Counted from the stretch's first letter, positions 1 to 6,715 are shown. The stretch: DNA of 13,125 nt from Candidatus Azambacteria bacterium (GCA_024654415.1 JANLHQ010000054.1:1-13125); one strand, 5' to 3'. The notes: a model not told the origin generated them from the letters alone. Program-made: numbers and translations.

Positions 1-12
1 TTCACCAGCAAA

Positions 13-726
13 CTAGCCCTGATTGGATAACCAATCAGGGCTTTTTTCTGGATGCTTTTTCATATACGCACATGCTTTTTCCAATGTTTTTTGAAAATCT
101 CTTGCTTCTAAGAACCAATCTATAATAAAGCGGCGAAGCTCGGTGTGCTCATCGTACCCCCAATCAGTGTCGATAATCTGATTTTTAAACCAGAGATTTA
201 AAAGCACTGTCATTGATTCTTTTACATCCCATATATTGTTATCGGGAAGTCCTTGGTTTTTACAAAAACTCCACCATTGCTTGTGAAAAAAAATATGCAT
301 GATTTCATGCATTGCCGTTAATGTATTTCTCATGGTGCCATTATATACACTAACTGCAAACCATTGTTGCTCGGCATTATAACCGCTTCCGTAACGCACA
401 CTTAAAAAACCGCCCAGCTGTTTAATTTCATGAAAAGATGTGAGCTGCATTCTATCCGCGAGATGATTAAAGTATTTTTCTTCTATTGTGTCCCAATATT
501 CTTGGAGTTGTTTTACAATAAGATCGGGAAGGGCCTCTTTGTTCTTCCACCGAGAAATTAAATATGCTTTGATATCTTCTTCTGAAGGCGCATTGCCATA
601 TTGCTGAATAATTTGTGTGAGCTCTCTGTCTGGCCGTCTGCCGCGGCGCACCGTATCAAATCCAATTTGAATATTTTTGATGTCTTTTTCCTGATTGTAA
701 GAAAATATAACGTGCGGGATATTCAT
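13..726 (-). CDS. HExxH metallopeptidase-like protein (first copy)
   Basis: This 237-residue protein carries HEIMH (His140, Glu141, His144), the zinc-binding and catalytic motif of zincin metallopeptidases. A conserved-looking Glu170 in IWDVKES follows about 26 residues after the second histidine and could be the third zinc ligand of a gluzincin. No signal peptide or membrane segment is visible, so it is probably cytoplasmic. It shares the pattern HExxH, aromatic-rich helix, W-[DE]-x-x-E, VL-L/F-N with the protein at 834-1481, so the two look like divergent paralogs. The start is the ATG at 726; a TATAAT box (753-758) lies upstream, and a GAGGAG is too far (about 18 bases) to be a normal ribosome binding site. 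Its stop lies inside the hairpin at 15-42. The substrate is unknown; proteolytic activity is inferred from the motif only. Confidence 0.85.
   Translation of the reverse strand: MNIPHVIFSYNQEKDIKNIQIGFDTVRRGRRPDRELTQIIQQYGNAPSEEDIKAYLISRWKNKEALPDLIVKQLQEYWDTIEEKYFNHLADRMQLTSFHEIKQLGGFLSVRYGSGYNAEQQWFAVSVYNGTMRNTLTAMHEIMHIFFHKQWWSFCKNQGLPDNNIWDVKESMTVLLNLWFKNQIIDTDWGYDEHTELRRFIIDWFLEARDFQKTLEKACAYMKKHPEKSPDWLSNQG
15..47 (+). terminator. Rho-independent terminator at window start
   Basis: A perfect 12-bp stem (AGCCCTGATTGG at 15-26 paired with 31-42) with an ATAA loop is followed by six T on the plus strand. The T tract shows it serves a plus-strand transcript coming from before the window. One plus-strand frame has a TAG at 14-16, so an upstream gene could end exactly there. 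The stem also encodes the last residues and stop of the minus-strand peptidase gene, whose own transcript gets only a weak T run on the other side. Confidence 0.85.
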
Positions 727-752
727 TGTTTTTTCTTTAATTTTCTCCTCTA

Positions 753-758
753 TTATAT
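753..758 (-). promoter_or_regulatory. -10 box for the first metallopeptidase gene
   Basis: TATAAT on the minus strand, preceded by TTGA, lies 26 bases before the ATG at 726. No good -35 hexamer is visible. The predicted transcript would have a short A-rich leader of about 20 bases. Confidence 0.5.
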
Positions 759-798
759 CAAAAACCGTTATTTTATGAAATGTTCGTGGGGTTTGCGC

Positions 799-865
799 GG
801 CGTGGTATAATCACTCCATGAAAAAACAATACATTACTCGAGATTTCTCAAATATTGCATGCTCG
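799..865 (+). pseudogene. Leaderless promoter plus truncated 5' end of an ilvE-like gene
   Basis: An extended -10 (TGGTATAAT, TATAAT at 806-811) sits exactly six bases before an ATG at 818. The 27 bases 806-832 match 24 of the 27 bases at the real ilvE start (6775-6801), including the first five codons with one change (MKKQY here, MKTQY there). Here the frame stops after 16 codons (TAA at 866-868) and runs into the 3' end of the minus-strand gene that ends at 834. It is best read as a duplicated or left-over start of an aminotransferase gene. Alternatives are a coincidental leaderless promoter or a tiny leader peptide. If active, it would produce antisense RNA to the peptidase gene. Confidence 0.5.
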
Positions 866-1481
866 TAATTATAAATTCTTCTGCTTTCGGCTGTTTTTTC
901 CAAACTTCCTTAATATCCTTTAGTTTTCCTTCTAAATCAGGGTAAAATAAAAGCTCTTCTGCGCCGATCGCCTCTTGAAGAGAGGGCAAATTTAGAAACA
1001 GTACATTAAAAATTTCGGATAATTCCCAGAGATTTCCGTCATCTTTTGCATTAATTGTTGTGCAAAAATCATAAAAGGCAAAGTGGGTTAATTCATGCGC
1101 GATAACCTCCTTTCTCATATCATGGGATCGCTTGTAATAGACCTGAAAGGTTTTGGTTTCGAGGTAGCGCGTATTGCAATTAAAAATTGACAAAAAACAA
1201 GTATAATTTTTTTTACTGTAGTCGTAGCTGAAATATTTTTGCAACTCTAAAAATAAAATTTGCTGAATCTCATTAAAACACATCTCCGTATCTTTACGAA
1301 CCTGCTCTAGTTCGCCATCGTTTTCAATGTAAAAATCATCTATATATTTATTGTAATTACCCAATGTAATGCCTGGATGATTCTCATTAATTTTCTTGCC
1401 AAAATCAGCCTCCCCGACCACGGCGTCGTGAAATGCCAAATATACCTCCTTATCTAATTGTTTGTTTAATTCTATATTCAT
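834..1481 (-). CDS. HExxH metallopeptidase-like protein (second copy)
   Basis: This 215-residue protein has HELTH (His129, Glu130, His133) and a following Glu156 in LWELSEI, which is a likely gluzincin-type third ligand. The stretch from the HExxH to VLFLN parallels the protein at 13-726, so both appear to belong to one family of small cytosolic zincins; the N-terminal halves are hardly similar. No signal peptide or membrane helix is seen. The ATG at 1481 has no ribosome binding site. A TTTAAT box lies exactly six bases upstream, the same geometry as ilvE, and the start comes only 13 bases after a terminator, so the mRNA is probably leaderless. Activity and substrate are unknown. Confidence 0.82.
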   Translation of the reverse strand: MNIELNKQLDKEVYLAFHDAVVGEADFGKKINENHPGITLGNYNKYIDDFYIENDGELEQVRKDTEMCFNEIQQILFLELQKYFSYDYSKKNYTCFLSIFNCNTRYLETKTFQVYYKRSHDMRKEVIAHELTHFAFYDFCTTINAKDDGNLWELSEIFNVLFLNLPSLQEAIGAEELLFYPDLEGKLKDIKEVWKKQPKAEEFIITSMQYLRNLE

Positions 1482-1487
1482 AAATGT

Positions 1488-1493
1488 ATTAAA
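1488..1493 (-). promoter_or_regulatory. -10 box of leaderless peptidase gene
   Basis: TTTAAT on the minus strand followed by ACATTT and then ATG. The six-base gap equals that of the promoters at 806-811 and 6775-6780, so the transcript would start at or next to the start codon. The -35 region would fall within the terminator hairpin and shows no clear hexamer. Confidence 0.45.
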
Positions 1494-1494
1494 G

Positions 1495-1522
1495 AAAAAC
1501 CCCCACCGAAGTAGGGGTTTTT
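1495..1522 (-). terminator. UUCG-loop terminator after the SPASM fragment
   Basis: Read on the minus strand, a 12-bp stem (1511-1522 with 1495-1506) closes a UUCG loop (1507-1510), with C-G next to the loop, one G-U pair and a run of five T in the 3' arm. On the plus strand the wobble pair becomes a C-A mismatch and the loop CGAA, so this is a minus-strand terminator. It begins one base after the TAG of the SPASM fragment (1524-1526), supporting that frame as a former gene. Confidence 0.9.
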
Positions 1523-1523
1523 G

Positions 1524-1763
1524 CTACACTCGACCATATACATCCCAAATGAGCCACTCAAGAACAGTAAGAGAGTGTTTGCAAAACTTATCATCAACAG
1601 CCCAGATTGTACCGTGGCGAAGAAAGGCGCTGTAGGCGCACCCTCCTCCACAGAGCCCAAGAGAGGGGCAGTTAAAACACTGGGGCATGGTAAGAGGAGA
1701 ACGACGACCCCATTCTTGTATTAAAGGGTTGTCTGCAAAAACAAAGCTTCGTGCTTCGACTTC
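1524..1763 (-). pseudogene. C-terminal fragment of a radical SAM/SPASM enzyme
   Basis: An open minus-strand frame of 79 codons has the end of a SPASM domain: MPQCFNC followed by LCGGGCAYSA, giving C-x2-C-x5-C-x3-C, then a later Cys in DDKFCKHS and a typical tail (LEWLIWDVYG). SPASM domains bind extra iron-sulfur clusters in radical SAM enzymes, many of which mature ribosomal peptides. The radical SAM barrel with its CxxxCxxC motif is absent: the frame is closed by a TAG at 1764-1766, and beyond that lies the promoter of the carbamoyltransferase gene. There is an internal ATG at 1688 that could give 54 residues, but homology-like sequence (DNPLIQEWGRRSPLT) continues upstream of it, so a truncated gene is more likely than a small protein. 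The terminator directly behind it is intact. Confidence 0.8.
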
Positions 1764-1765
1764 CT

Positions 1766-1811
1766 ATTGTTTACGTTACAATAAATAGCGTGTTTTTGTC
1801 AATGCAAAAAC
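1766..1811. repeat. Two inverted repeats upstream of the carbamoyltransferase promoter
   Basis: ATTGT-TTACGTT-ACAAT (1766-1782) and GTTTTTG-TCAATG-CAAAAAC (1792-1811) are perfect small inverted repeats just before the -35 box at 1817. They may be an operator pair or a weak terminator relic. The second contains a TTGACA (1797-1802) pointing to the minus strand, with only a poor -10 (TAACGT) at 18 bases, so a promoter for the SPASM remnant is uncertain. Confidence 0.3.
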
Positions 1812-1816
1812 GGCTG

Positions 1817-1844
1817 TTTACAAAGTCATAAATTGTTATATACT
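1817..1844 (+). promoter_or_regulatory. Promoter of the carbamoyltransferase gene
   Basis: TTTACA (1817-1822), 16-base spacer, TATACT (1839-1844). Transcription would start near 1851, giving a leader of about 43 bases that opens with the boxA-like element and ends with a strong ribosome binding site. Confidence 0.65.
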
Positions 1845-1851
1845 GCTGGAG

Positions 1852-1871
1852 ATCTTTGAAAACTAAATAAC
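1852..1871 (+). promoter_or_regulatory. boxA-like leader element (copy 1)
   Basis: ATCTTTGAAAACTAAATAAC starts right at the predicted transcript start. The part TTGAAAACTAAATAAC (1856-1871) recurs without change in the leader of the divergent minus-strand operon (6700-6715). CTTTGAAAACT resembles the boxA sequence bound by NusB-S10 in rRNA leaders of Gram-positive bacteria (established for Bacillus). A role in antitermination here is inference. Confidence 0.5.
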
Positions 1872-1893
1872 CCTTAAATGATAAGGAGGTTCA

Positions 1894-3531
1894 ATGAGCG
1901 CTATCACGGTACTGGGAGTAGGTGGATTCTTGCACGATGGAAGCATTTCCGTAATTCAAGGCGACGAGATCACAACAGCCATTGAGTTAGAAAGATTAAA
2001 CAGAAGTAAACATTCTGGTTGGAAAACGCCCGAAGAAATACTGCATGCAATACAAGCGCTCCATATAGACATGAATGCAGTGACTCATATCGCATGGGCT
2101 GATGAGTTTTTATTCTACCATTCGCCAAAAACAAGAAAGTTAGCCGAATGGGTACGGAAGGCATTCCCCAACAAAATCCAGATAGGTATTGACCACCATA
2201 TGTGCCATCTGGCATCCTCTTTCTATGCATCAACATTTGAACAGGCAGCTCTTGTGAGTATAGATGGAAAGGGTGATATGAAATCAGTTGCAATTGGACA
2301 TGGACAAGGAAATAAGATTTCGCTTATCTCTAAAGTGAATTCCTGCTATTCTTTGGGAAGATTGTGGAATGCAACAAACAGCATCATGGGCATGCCGGGA
2401 TATCAAAATTCCGGTAAAACCATGGCATTGGCCGCATTCGGAACTCCGAAGTATTTGGGGTTCTTCCTCGATTTCACAAAGTTTTTGGAAAATGGAATGT
2501 TTATGTTCAAAGACAGAGGCTACGAAGATGCTCACGACTTTGATCAGATGCTGTTCAATAGCAAACAGCTTATCATAAGATATATCTGCGATAAGATTGG
2601 CATTGAACCGCGGGATCAAAACGGAAGTATATCCCAAAAACACTTTGATTTTGTCGCAAGCTTGCAAGCATTCACTAATATGCTTGTAAAGCATATTATA
2701 AAAGCAGCCCTAGAACTGACTGGATTAAAAAAAGTGTGTATGGCCGGAGGCGTCGCTCTCAATGGCCTTGCCAATATGTCTGTCTTGGAGAATCTTGAAA
2801 TGGAAGACATATTCATACAGCCGGCGACCGGAGATACGGGATTAAGTCTTGGTGCCTCATATTACATGTACCACCACATACTGGAGCAGCCGAGACAATT
2901 TTCTATTTTCTCTCCCTATCTTGGAAAAAGTTTTAGCGACGAGGAAATAGAACTGGTAATTAAAAGTTATGGACTATCATTTTCGAAAGAAGAAAATGTG
3001 TGTCATGCCGCCGCTCGTCTCATCGCGGATGAAAAGATCATCGGGTGGTTCCAAGGACGGGATGAAATGGGTCCTCGATCTCTCGGTAACAGAAGCATAC
3101 TCTGCACTCCGGAAAAAGCATATATGAAAAACAACATTAACCAGAACGTGAAACATAGGGAATGGTTCAGGCCCTTCGCTCCCGCTGTTCTGGAAGAACA
3201 TGCGCAGGAGTACTTCGAAATCAATCGAAGCTCTCGCTATATGCTTTTCATGCCGAAGATCAGGCCGGAGAAGATATGCGTCATTCCTGCTGTTGCACAT
3301 ACAGACAACACAGCAAGAGTTCAAACGGTATTGGAGGATCTGAATCCGAAGTTTTACCGTTTGATCAAGGAATTCCACAAAATAACCGGCATCCCCATCC
3401 TGCTGAATACATCGTTCAACGACGGAGGTCAGCCGATAGTGCATTCTCCGGGCGATGCCATCGAGTGCTTTCTGAACACAGGGATAGATTGCCTTATTAT
3501 AGGCGACTATCTTATTGCCAAACGTAAATAA
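1894..3531 (+). CDS. NodU/CmcH-family O-carbamoyltransferase
   Basis: The 545-residue product matches the carbamoyltransferase family of NodU, CmcH and TobZ throughout. The N-terminal Kae1-like part has GFLHDGS near residue 14, the metal-binding HHMCH (101-105), SIDGKGD (122-128) and the nucleotide-binding AGGVALNG with a later TGDTGLSLGAS. The C-terminal YrdC-like part has GPRSLGNRS (about 391), WFRPFAPAV (about 424) and LLNTSFN (about 502). In this family carbamoyl phosphate and ATP give carbamoyl-adenylate, and the carbamoyl group is passed to a hydroxyl of a sugar, antibiotic or nodulation factor. The acceptor here is not known. The start is fixed by AAGGAGG (1883-1889) four bases before ATG. 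It has its own promoter and a terminator directly after the stop. Full length, no missing motifs seen. Confidence 0.95.
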   Translation: MSAITVLGVGGFLHDGSISVIQGDEITTAIELERLNRSKHSGWKTPEEILHAIQALHIDMNAVTHIAWADEFLFYHSPKTRKLAEWVRKAFPNKIQIGIDHHMCHLASSFYASTFEQAALVSIDGKGDMKSVAIGHGQGNKISLISKVNSCYSLGRLWNATNSIMGMPGYQNSGKTMALAAFGTPKYLGFFLDFTKFLENGMFMFKDRGYEDAHDFDQMLFNSKQLIIRYICDKIGIEPRDQNGSISQKHFDFVASLQAFTNMLVKHIIKAALELTGLKKVCMAGGVALNGLANMSVLENLEMEDIFIQPATGDTGLSLGASYYMYHHILEQPRQFSIFSPYLGKSFSDEEIELVIKSYGLSFSKEENVCHAAARLIADEKIIGWFQGRDEMGPRSLGNRSILCTPEKAYMKNNINQNVKHREWFRPFAPAVLEEHAQEYFEINRSSRYMLFMPKIRPEKICVIPAVAHTDNTARVQTVLEDLNPKFYRLIKEFHKITGIPILLNTSFNDGGQPIVHSPGDAIECFLNTGIDCLIIGDYLIAKRK

Positions 3532-3561
3532 AAAAGGGTGGTCCTATGGGCCACCCTTTTT
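3531..3561 (+). terminator. Terminator after the carbamoyltransferase gene
   Basis: A 14-bp stem (3531-3544 with 3548-3561; one G-U pair) with a three-base TAT loop ends in five T. It starts on the last base of the stop codon and separates this gene from the Nudix gene. Confidence 0.9.
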
Positions 3562-3628
3562 CTTACGGTTGGATTGTACGAAAATTAGTGGTACCATAAA
3601 ACTGCACTAGCACTTATATGATTGATGT

Positions 3629-4033
3629 ATGGATAAAAGTTATGTAACCGCAAAAGTATCGGTCAATTGCATCATCGTCAAGGACGGTAAGGTGCTCTTG
3701 GTCCAACAAAATAGGCCCGAAGACGTAAGGGGAAAATGGAGCGTTCCGGGCGGAAAAGTAAACCAGGAAGAAACGTTCGAGGATGCAGTTAAAAGAGAAG
3801 TTAAGGAAGAAACCGGCCTGAATGTTATTGGCTCTGAACGGTTGAGTATAAAACAAGAAAAGCCGCATCAAACCGTAAAGCATATCTTTAAAGTGGAAGC
3901 GGAGGGTGAGGTTGTTTTTCCTGAAGACGAGCTTATGGATGCAAAGTGGTTCAGCCCGGAGGAAATAAGAAAAATAAAAGATCAGCTCAGGAAGCCGTGG
4001 GTTCTGGAAGCTATTGAAGAATACTTCGAATAA
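3629..4033 (+). CDS. Nudix hydrolase
   Basis: A 134-residue single-domain Nudix protein. The Nudix box is complete: GGKVNQEETFEDAVKREVKE then ETGL, fitting G-x5-E-x7-R-E-U-x-E-E-x-G-U, whose glutamates bind Mg2+ for hydrolysis of nucleoside diphosphate-linked compounds. WSVPGGK before the box resembles MutT/ADP-ribose-type members, but the substrate cannot be fixed. The ATG at 3629 lacks a ribosome binding site; TTATAT (3613-3618) lies about ten bases upstream, so the message may be nearly leaderless. It converges on the HPr-kinase-like gene with a shared terminator. Given its neighbours it may clean up or prepare a nucleotide intermediate (inference). Confidence 0.93.
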   Translation: MDKSYVTAKVSVNCIIVKDGKVLLVQQNRPEDVRGKWSVPGGKVNQEETFEDAVKREVKEETGLNVIGSERLSIKQEKPHQTVKHIFKVEAEGEVVFPEDELMDAKWFSPEEIRKIKDQLRKPWVLEAIEEYFE

Positions 4034-4036
4034 AGA

Positions 4037-4069
4037 AAAAGAGCTGATGTGTTTTGCATCAGCTCTTTT
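4037..4069. terminator. Bidirectional terminator between convergent genes
   Basis: A 13-bp perfect stem (AAAAGAGCTGATG at 4037-4049 with 4057-4069) with a seven-base loop has A runs on one side and T runs on the other. It can end both the Nudix transcript and the minus-strand operon, whose last stop codon (4068-4070) overlaps the arm. Confidence 0.9.
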
Positions 4070-5078
4070 AAAAATATCTGAGTAACTCGTTTGAAGGAGG
4101 CCCAAGTAACTCAAGACATTTAATATCTCTCGTATTTTCCTCGTCAATCAGCAAAGGCGGGATGAGATTACCGCCAAAAAGATGTTTCCAAGTCAGAAGG
4201 CCCGGAAAATCTTCAAGCCGATTTTTCTGCAATAGACGAACGTCCCATCGACAATCTCTCTCTCGGATGAGTGATTGAGTTTTCGATAACGAACAGGAAA
4301 CGGCGTACTTAAGCGCAGCGATATTCGTATAAGAATAATCGAATAGCATGGGGAAATTTGGAAATTCTAATTTTTCCCCGATTGCAACCAATCGATCATA
4401 ATCCAGGTCCCTATACTTTTCGGGAACGATTCCGCTTAGTCGAGGAGTATTAAGCGCCGATCCCATACCGATACGCGTAAGAGACGGTCTTGGAATAATA
4501 TTTGTATCCGTGCCGTTGAAGCGCACGAATAACCTATCATTTCCAACAAACGTGGCCCCCGATTCGAGTAAAAATAGCAAAAAAGTTGTCTTGCCAGCCC
4601 CTTTATCCCCTGTGAATATTACCCCTTTGCCATTAATATTGACGCACGATGCGTGGATCATGGAAAAACCCGATGAAAAAAAGAATTCTTCCATAATAGC
4701 TCTTGCGGAAGTATAAGTCCGCAGAGCTAATTCTTTGGCATCATAACCGAAAATATCAATAGCATTGGCATCTCTGCAGATAAAAGTGGAAGGCGGGACA
4801 AAGATGTTTTTTGTATCTCCTGTTTTCTCGAACAAAACTGCCGGAGTGCCGGGGTATATGTGGATGCCCCTTCCCGTGCCGATTGCAAGTTTATTCCCAA
4901 TGGCAGAAAAATCACTTTCAACCATTAGGTGACTACGCACATGCCAGTTGCAGTACGCACCATTGTCAAGAAATTGGAAGAAATATGCTTTGCATATCTT
5001 AGCAACTTCCTCCGAGTTCGTTTCCACGGAAATAGCACATGAAGATACTTCTGCGGGCAACCTTACATTGAATATCAT
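4068..5078 (-). CDS. HPr-kinase-like P-loop ATPase
   Basis: This 336-residue protein has the central core of the HPr kinase/phosphorylase C-terminal family: SMIHASCVNINGKGVIF, Walker A GDKGAGKTT (157-165) and, after a strand, GNDRLFV with Asp181 where HprK has its catalytic acidic pair. The N-terminal 130 residues do not resemble the normal HprK N-terminal domain. Such HprK-like proteins are often encoded in radical SAM, PqqD and nucleotidyltransferase clusters of peptide or polysaccharide pathways (family knowledge), in line with the SPASM remnant nearby. A kinase acting on a small molecule or peptide is inferred; HPr itself is not shown here. GGAGG (5085-5089) lies six bases before the ATG. 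It is last in a three-gene operon, 19 bases behind the NnrD-like gene. Confidence 0.8.
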   Translation of the reverse strand: MIFNVRLPAEVSSCAISVETNSEEVAKICKAYFFQFLDNGAYCNWHVRSHLMVESDFSAIGNKLAIGTGRGIHIYPGTPAVLFEKTGDTKNIFVPPSTFICRDANAIDIFGYDAKELALRTYTSARAIMEEFFFSSGFSMIHASCVNINGKGVIFTGDKGAGKTTFLLFLLESGATFVGNDRLFVRFNGTDTNIIPRPSLTRIGMGSALNTPRLSGIVPEKYRDLDYDRLVAIGEKLEFPNFPMLFDYSYTNIAALKYAVSCSLSKTQSLIRERDCRWDVRLLQKNRLEDFPGLLTWKHLFGGNLIPPLLIDEENTRDIKCLELLGPPSNELLRYF

Positions 5079-5097
5079 TCTTAACCTCCCCTGTTAT

Positions 5098-5895
5098 TTA
5101 CCGTGCATACGGAATAGATGCAATAACATCCTCTGGCAGGACAATTTTAGCTCCTGTTTTATCAAGGTAATATCTGGCAGCGTTCTTTCTAATCGTCAGA
5201 GCAAGCTGGATTGCATGAAACACATCATCGCCTTGAGCGATGAAAGATCCGATAAGCCCGCTTAGCACATCACCCATGCCGGCAACAGCCATTTCAGGAA
5301 TTTTCTCCGAAGAATACATGTGATGTCCGCCTTCGGGAGAAAATATCTTTGTATCAGCTCCTTTCAGTACGATCCAAGCATTAAACTGCCTGGATGCGGA
5401 AGCCACGACTTGCTCGCTCGGCTCATGAGATCCGAACATATTCTGAGTCTCATGGTGATTCAGAGTCAGGACAAAGGCGATATGTTTGTTCTGTCTCCTT
5501 GAAAGCAGTTCCGGATGCCTACAGATAAGGTTGATCAGATCGGCATCAACCACGCACGGGATGGTAATTTCTGCCAACATTTTACCGAAGAATGGCAGAA
5601 TATGATCCGCATCATCTTCTATCCCCATGCCTGCAACTATGCAATGCGATTTGGATACGATGTCTGACATCATATCTGAAAAACCGTTGGGGTTATTGTA
5701 TTTTCCTATCCCTTTTATCTTGTAGAATCCTCCCCTGGATTCAAGAGTACCCACAACATTATCAGGCACGCATGCGACAACGAGACCGGCACCGCCCTTC
5801 ATGGCTGATTTTACGGCAATATCAACCGAAAATACCGCTCCTTGGGATCCGCCGATAACCAATACCCTGCCTCTATCCCATTTAGTTTCTATCAT
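5098..5895 (-). CDS. NnrD-like ADP/ATP-dependent NAD(P)H-hydrate dehydratase family protein
   Basis: The 265-residue product has the ribokinase-like fold signature of the YjeF C-terminal (NnrD/CARKD) family: RVLVIGGSQGA near the N terminus, GGAGLVVACVPD (34-45), CVVDADLINL (114-123), IVLKGADTKIFSPEG, and AGMGDVLSG (205-213) with the likely catalytic Asp209. Known members remove water from damaged NAD(P)H hydrate with ADP or ATP. The common LTPHPGE is replaced by LTLNHHE, and the usual G-T-G-D reads G-M-G-D, so a different substrate is possible. The start is chosen at 5895 because GGAGG (5903-5907) is seven bases before it but only one base before the ATG at 5901. The first 14 bases overlap the end of the kinase-like gene, which points to translational coupling. 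No fused NnrE epimerase domain is present. Confidence 0.85.
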   Translation of the reverse strand: MIETKWDRGRVLVIGGSQGAVFSVDIAVKSAMKGGAGLVVACVPDNVVGTLESRGGFYKIKGIGKYNNPNGFSDMMSDIVSKSHCIVAGMGIEDDADHILPFFGKMLAEITIPCVVDADLINLICRHPELLSRRQNKHIAFVLTLNHHETQNMFGSHEPSEQVVASASRQFNAWIVLKGADTKIFSPEGGHHMYSSEKIPEMAVAGMGDVLSGLIGSFIAQGDDVFHAIQLALTIRKNAARYYLDKTGAKIVLPEDVIASIPYAR

Positions 5896-6679
5896 TTTCA
5901 TTCCTCCTTTGCCAGTCATACCGTCTGATAGTATCTATTTTTTCCAGAAAAACTTTTGGATACTTCCTAAACAGGTTCGGGAACTCATTGAGCATTCCTA
6001 TTATTTTGCTTTGAGCCATCAAGGCAGACACATTGTCGCTATTGCCCCTACACCAGTCGTACATATCTACGCAAGCTCTGATTGCTTCAAGCGTTATCAC
6101 CTTAGAAACATTCCCTGTTTTAGCGATATCGTTTTGATCATCCAAATCAGAGTTTTCCAATACCAAATCATAAAACTGACTTAGTTCATCAGACGTGATA
6201 TCTATTCCCCATGCTGCCTTGAGAATCTCGCTTGCTTTCTTATCTTTCGTCGATACGCCTTTCATCAATTCCGGTATTGAGAGTGTAGGAGACGACAGCC
6301 AAGCTCTTTTTGCCCTAACCTCTAGAGAAGCGAGAATCAAGATGTTGAATGCATTGTTCTGCCTTGGCATCAGAAACGGAGCCGTTAGTGTGTCTGCTAT
6401 AAGACCGGGCTCGCGATCCAGATAGTTCAAAAGCAGGCAATCAATCCTTTTATCCAATTTATGATCTTGCAATCTTTCAAGATTGAACAAGTCAGCATGA
6501 GGAGTCAACCAGAAGTGATCCCTTCTTTCGTTTGGTTTAAATGAATGGTAACCCAAAAGTAGCCCCCCATCCAACAAAAGCACTGATGCCGAGATGTACT
6601 TGATGTTGTAAGCCTGCGCAATCTTTTTTGCTATGAATGTTTTGCCAACCGCCGTAAGACCCGAGACGCAGATTTTCAT
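5882..6679 (-). CDS. Cytidylate-kinase-like P-loop kinase
   Basis: A 265-residue protein starting MKICVSGLTAVGKT with a Walker A at 7-14. Further features resemble cytidylate kinase-like enzymes: ILASLEVRAKRAW in the middle, and KASEILKAAWGIDI followed by FYDLVLENS, which recalls the basic and YD-containing region of CMP kinases. The last 70 residues are an extra helical-looking tail. Phosphorylation of a nucleotide or nucleoside-like small molecule is the likely role; the acceptor is unknown. The ATG at 6679 has GGAGG seven bases upstream. It is the first gene of the minus-strand operon under a strong promoter at 6738-6766, and its leader carries the second copy of the boxA-like element. Confidence 0.75.
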   Translation of the reverse strand: MKICVSGLTAVGKTFIAKKIAQAYNIKYISASVLLLDGGLLLGYHSFKPNERRDHFWLTPHADLFNLERLQDHKLDKRIDCLLLNYLDREPGLIADTLTAPFLMPRQNNAFNILILASLEVRAKRAWLSSPTLSIPELMKGVSTKDKKASEILKAAWGIDITSDELSQFYDLVLENSDLDDQNDIAKTGNVSKVITLEAIRACVDMYDWCRGNSDNVSALMAQSKIIGMLNEFPNLFRKYPKVFLEKIDTIRRYDWQRRNENDRN

Positions 6680-6699
6680 CTCATCACCTCCCTTTCTAT

Positions 6700-6715
6700 G
6701 TTATTTAGTTTTCAA
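6700..6715 (-). promoter_or_regulatory. boxA-like leader element (copy 2)
   Basis: TTGAAAACTAAATAAC on the minus strand, identical to 1856-1871, lies about 10 bases before the ribosome binding site of the kinase-like gene. It is the same position in the leader as in the carbamoyltransferase gene. Confidence 0.5.

Noticed and set aside
1..7. TTCACCA at the first bases as the 3' end of a tRNA
   Set aside because: Too short to support; no tRNA arms are in the window.
601..810. 69-codon plus-strand frame
   Set aside because: It overlaps the first peptidase gene, has no ribosome binding site and a low-complexity product.
1478..1660. 60-codon minus-strand frame between the second peptidase and the carbamoyltransferase
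   Set aside because: It runs through the UUCG terminator and lies in a different frame from the SPASM fragment, which explains the region better.
1521..1724. 67-codon plus-strand frame over the SPASM remnant
   Set aside because: No start signals, and it is antisense to a frame with clear SPASM cysteines.
1524..1766. Possible 6S, SRP or RNase P-like RNA on the minus strand, since it ends in a terminator
   Set aside because: No known RNA motifs were found, and the SPASM-like translation explains the terminator.
3614..4147. 177-codon minus-strand frame opposite the Nudix gene
   Set aside because: The plus strand has a complete Nudix box; the minus frame crosses a terminator and the end of the HprK-like gene.
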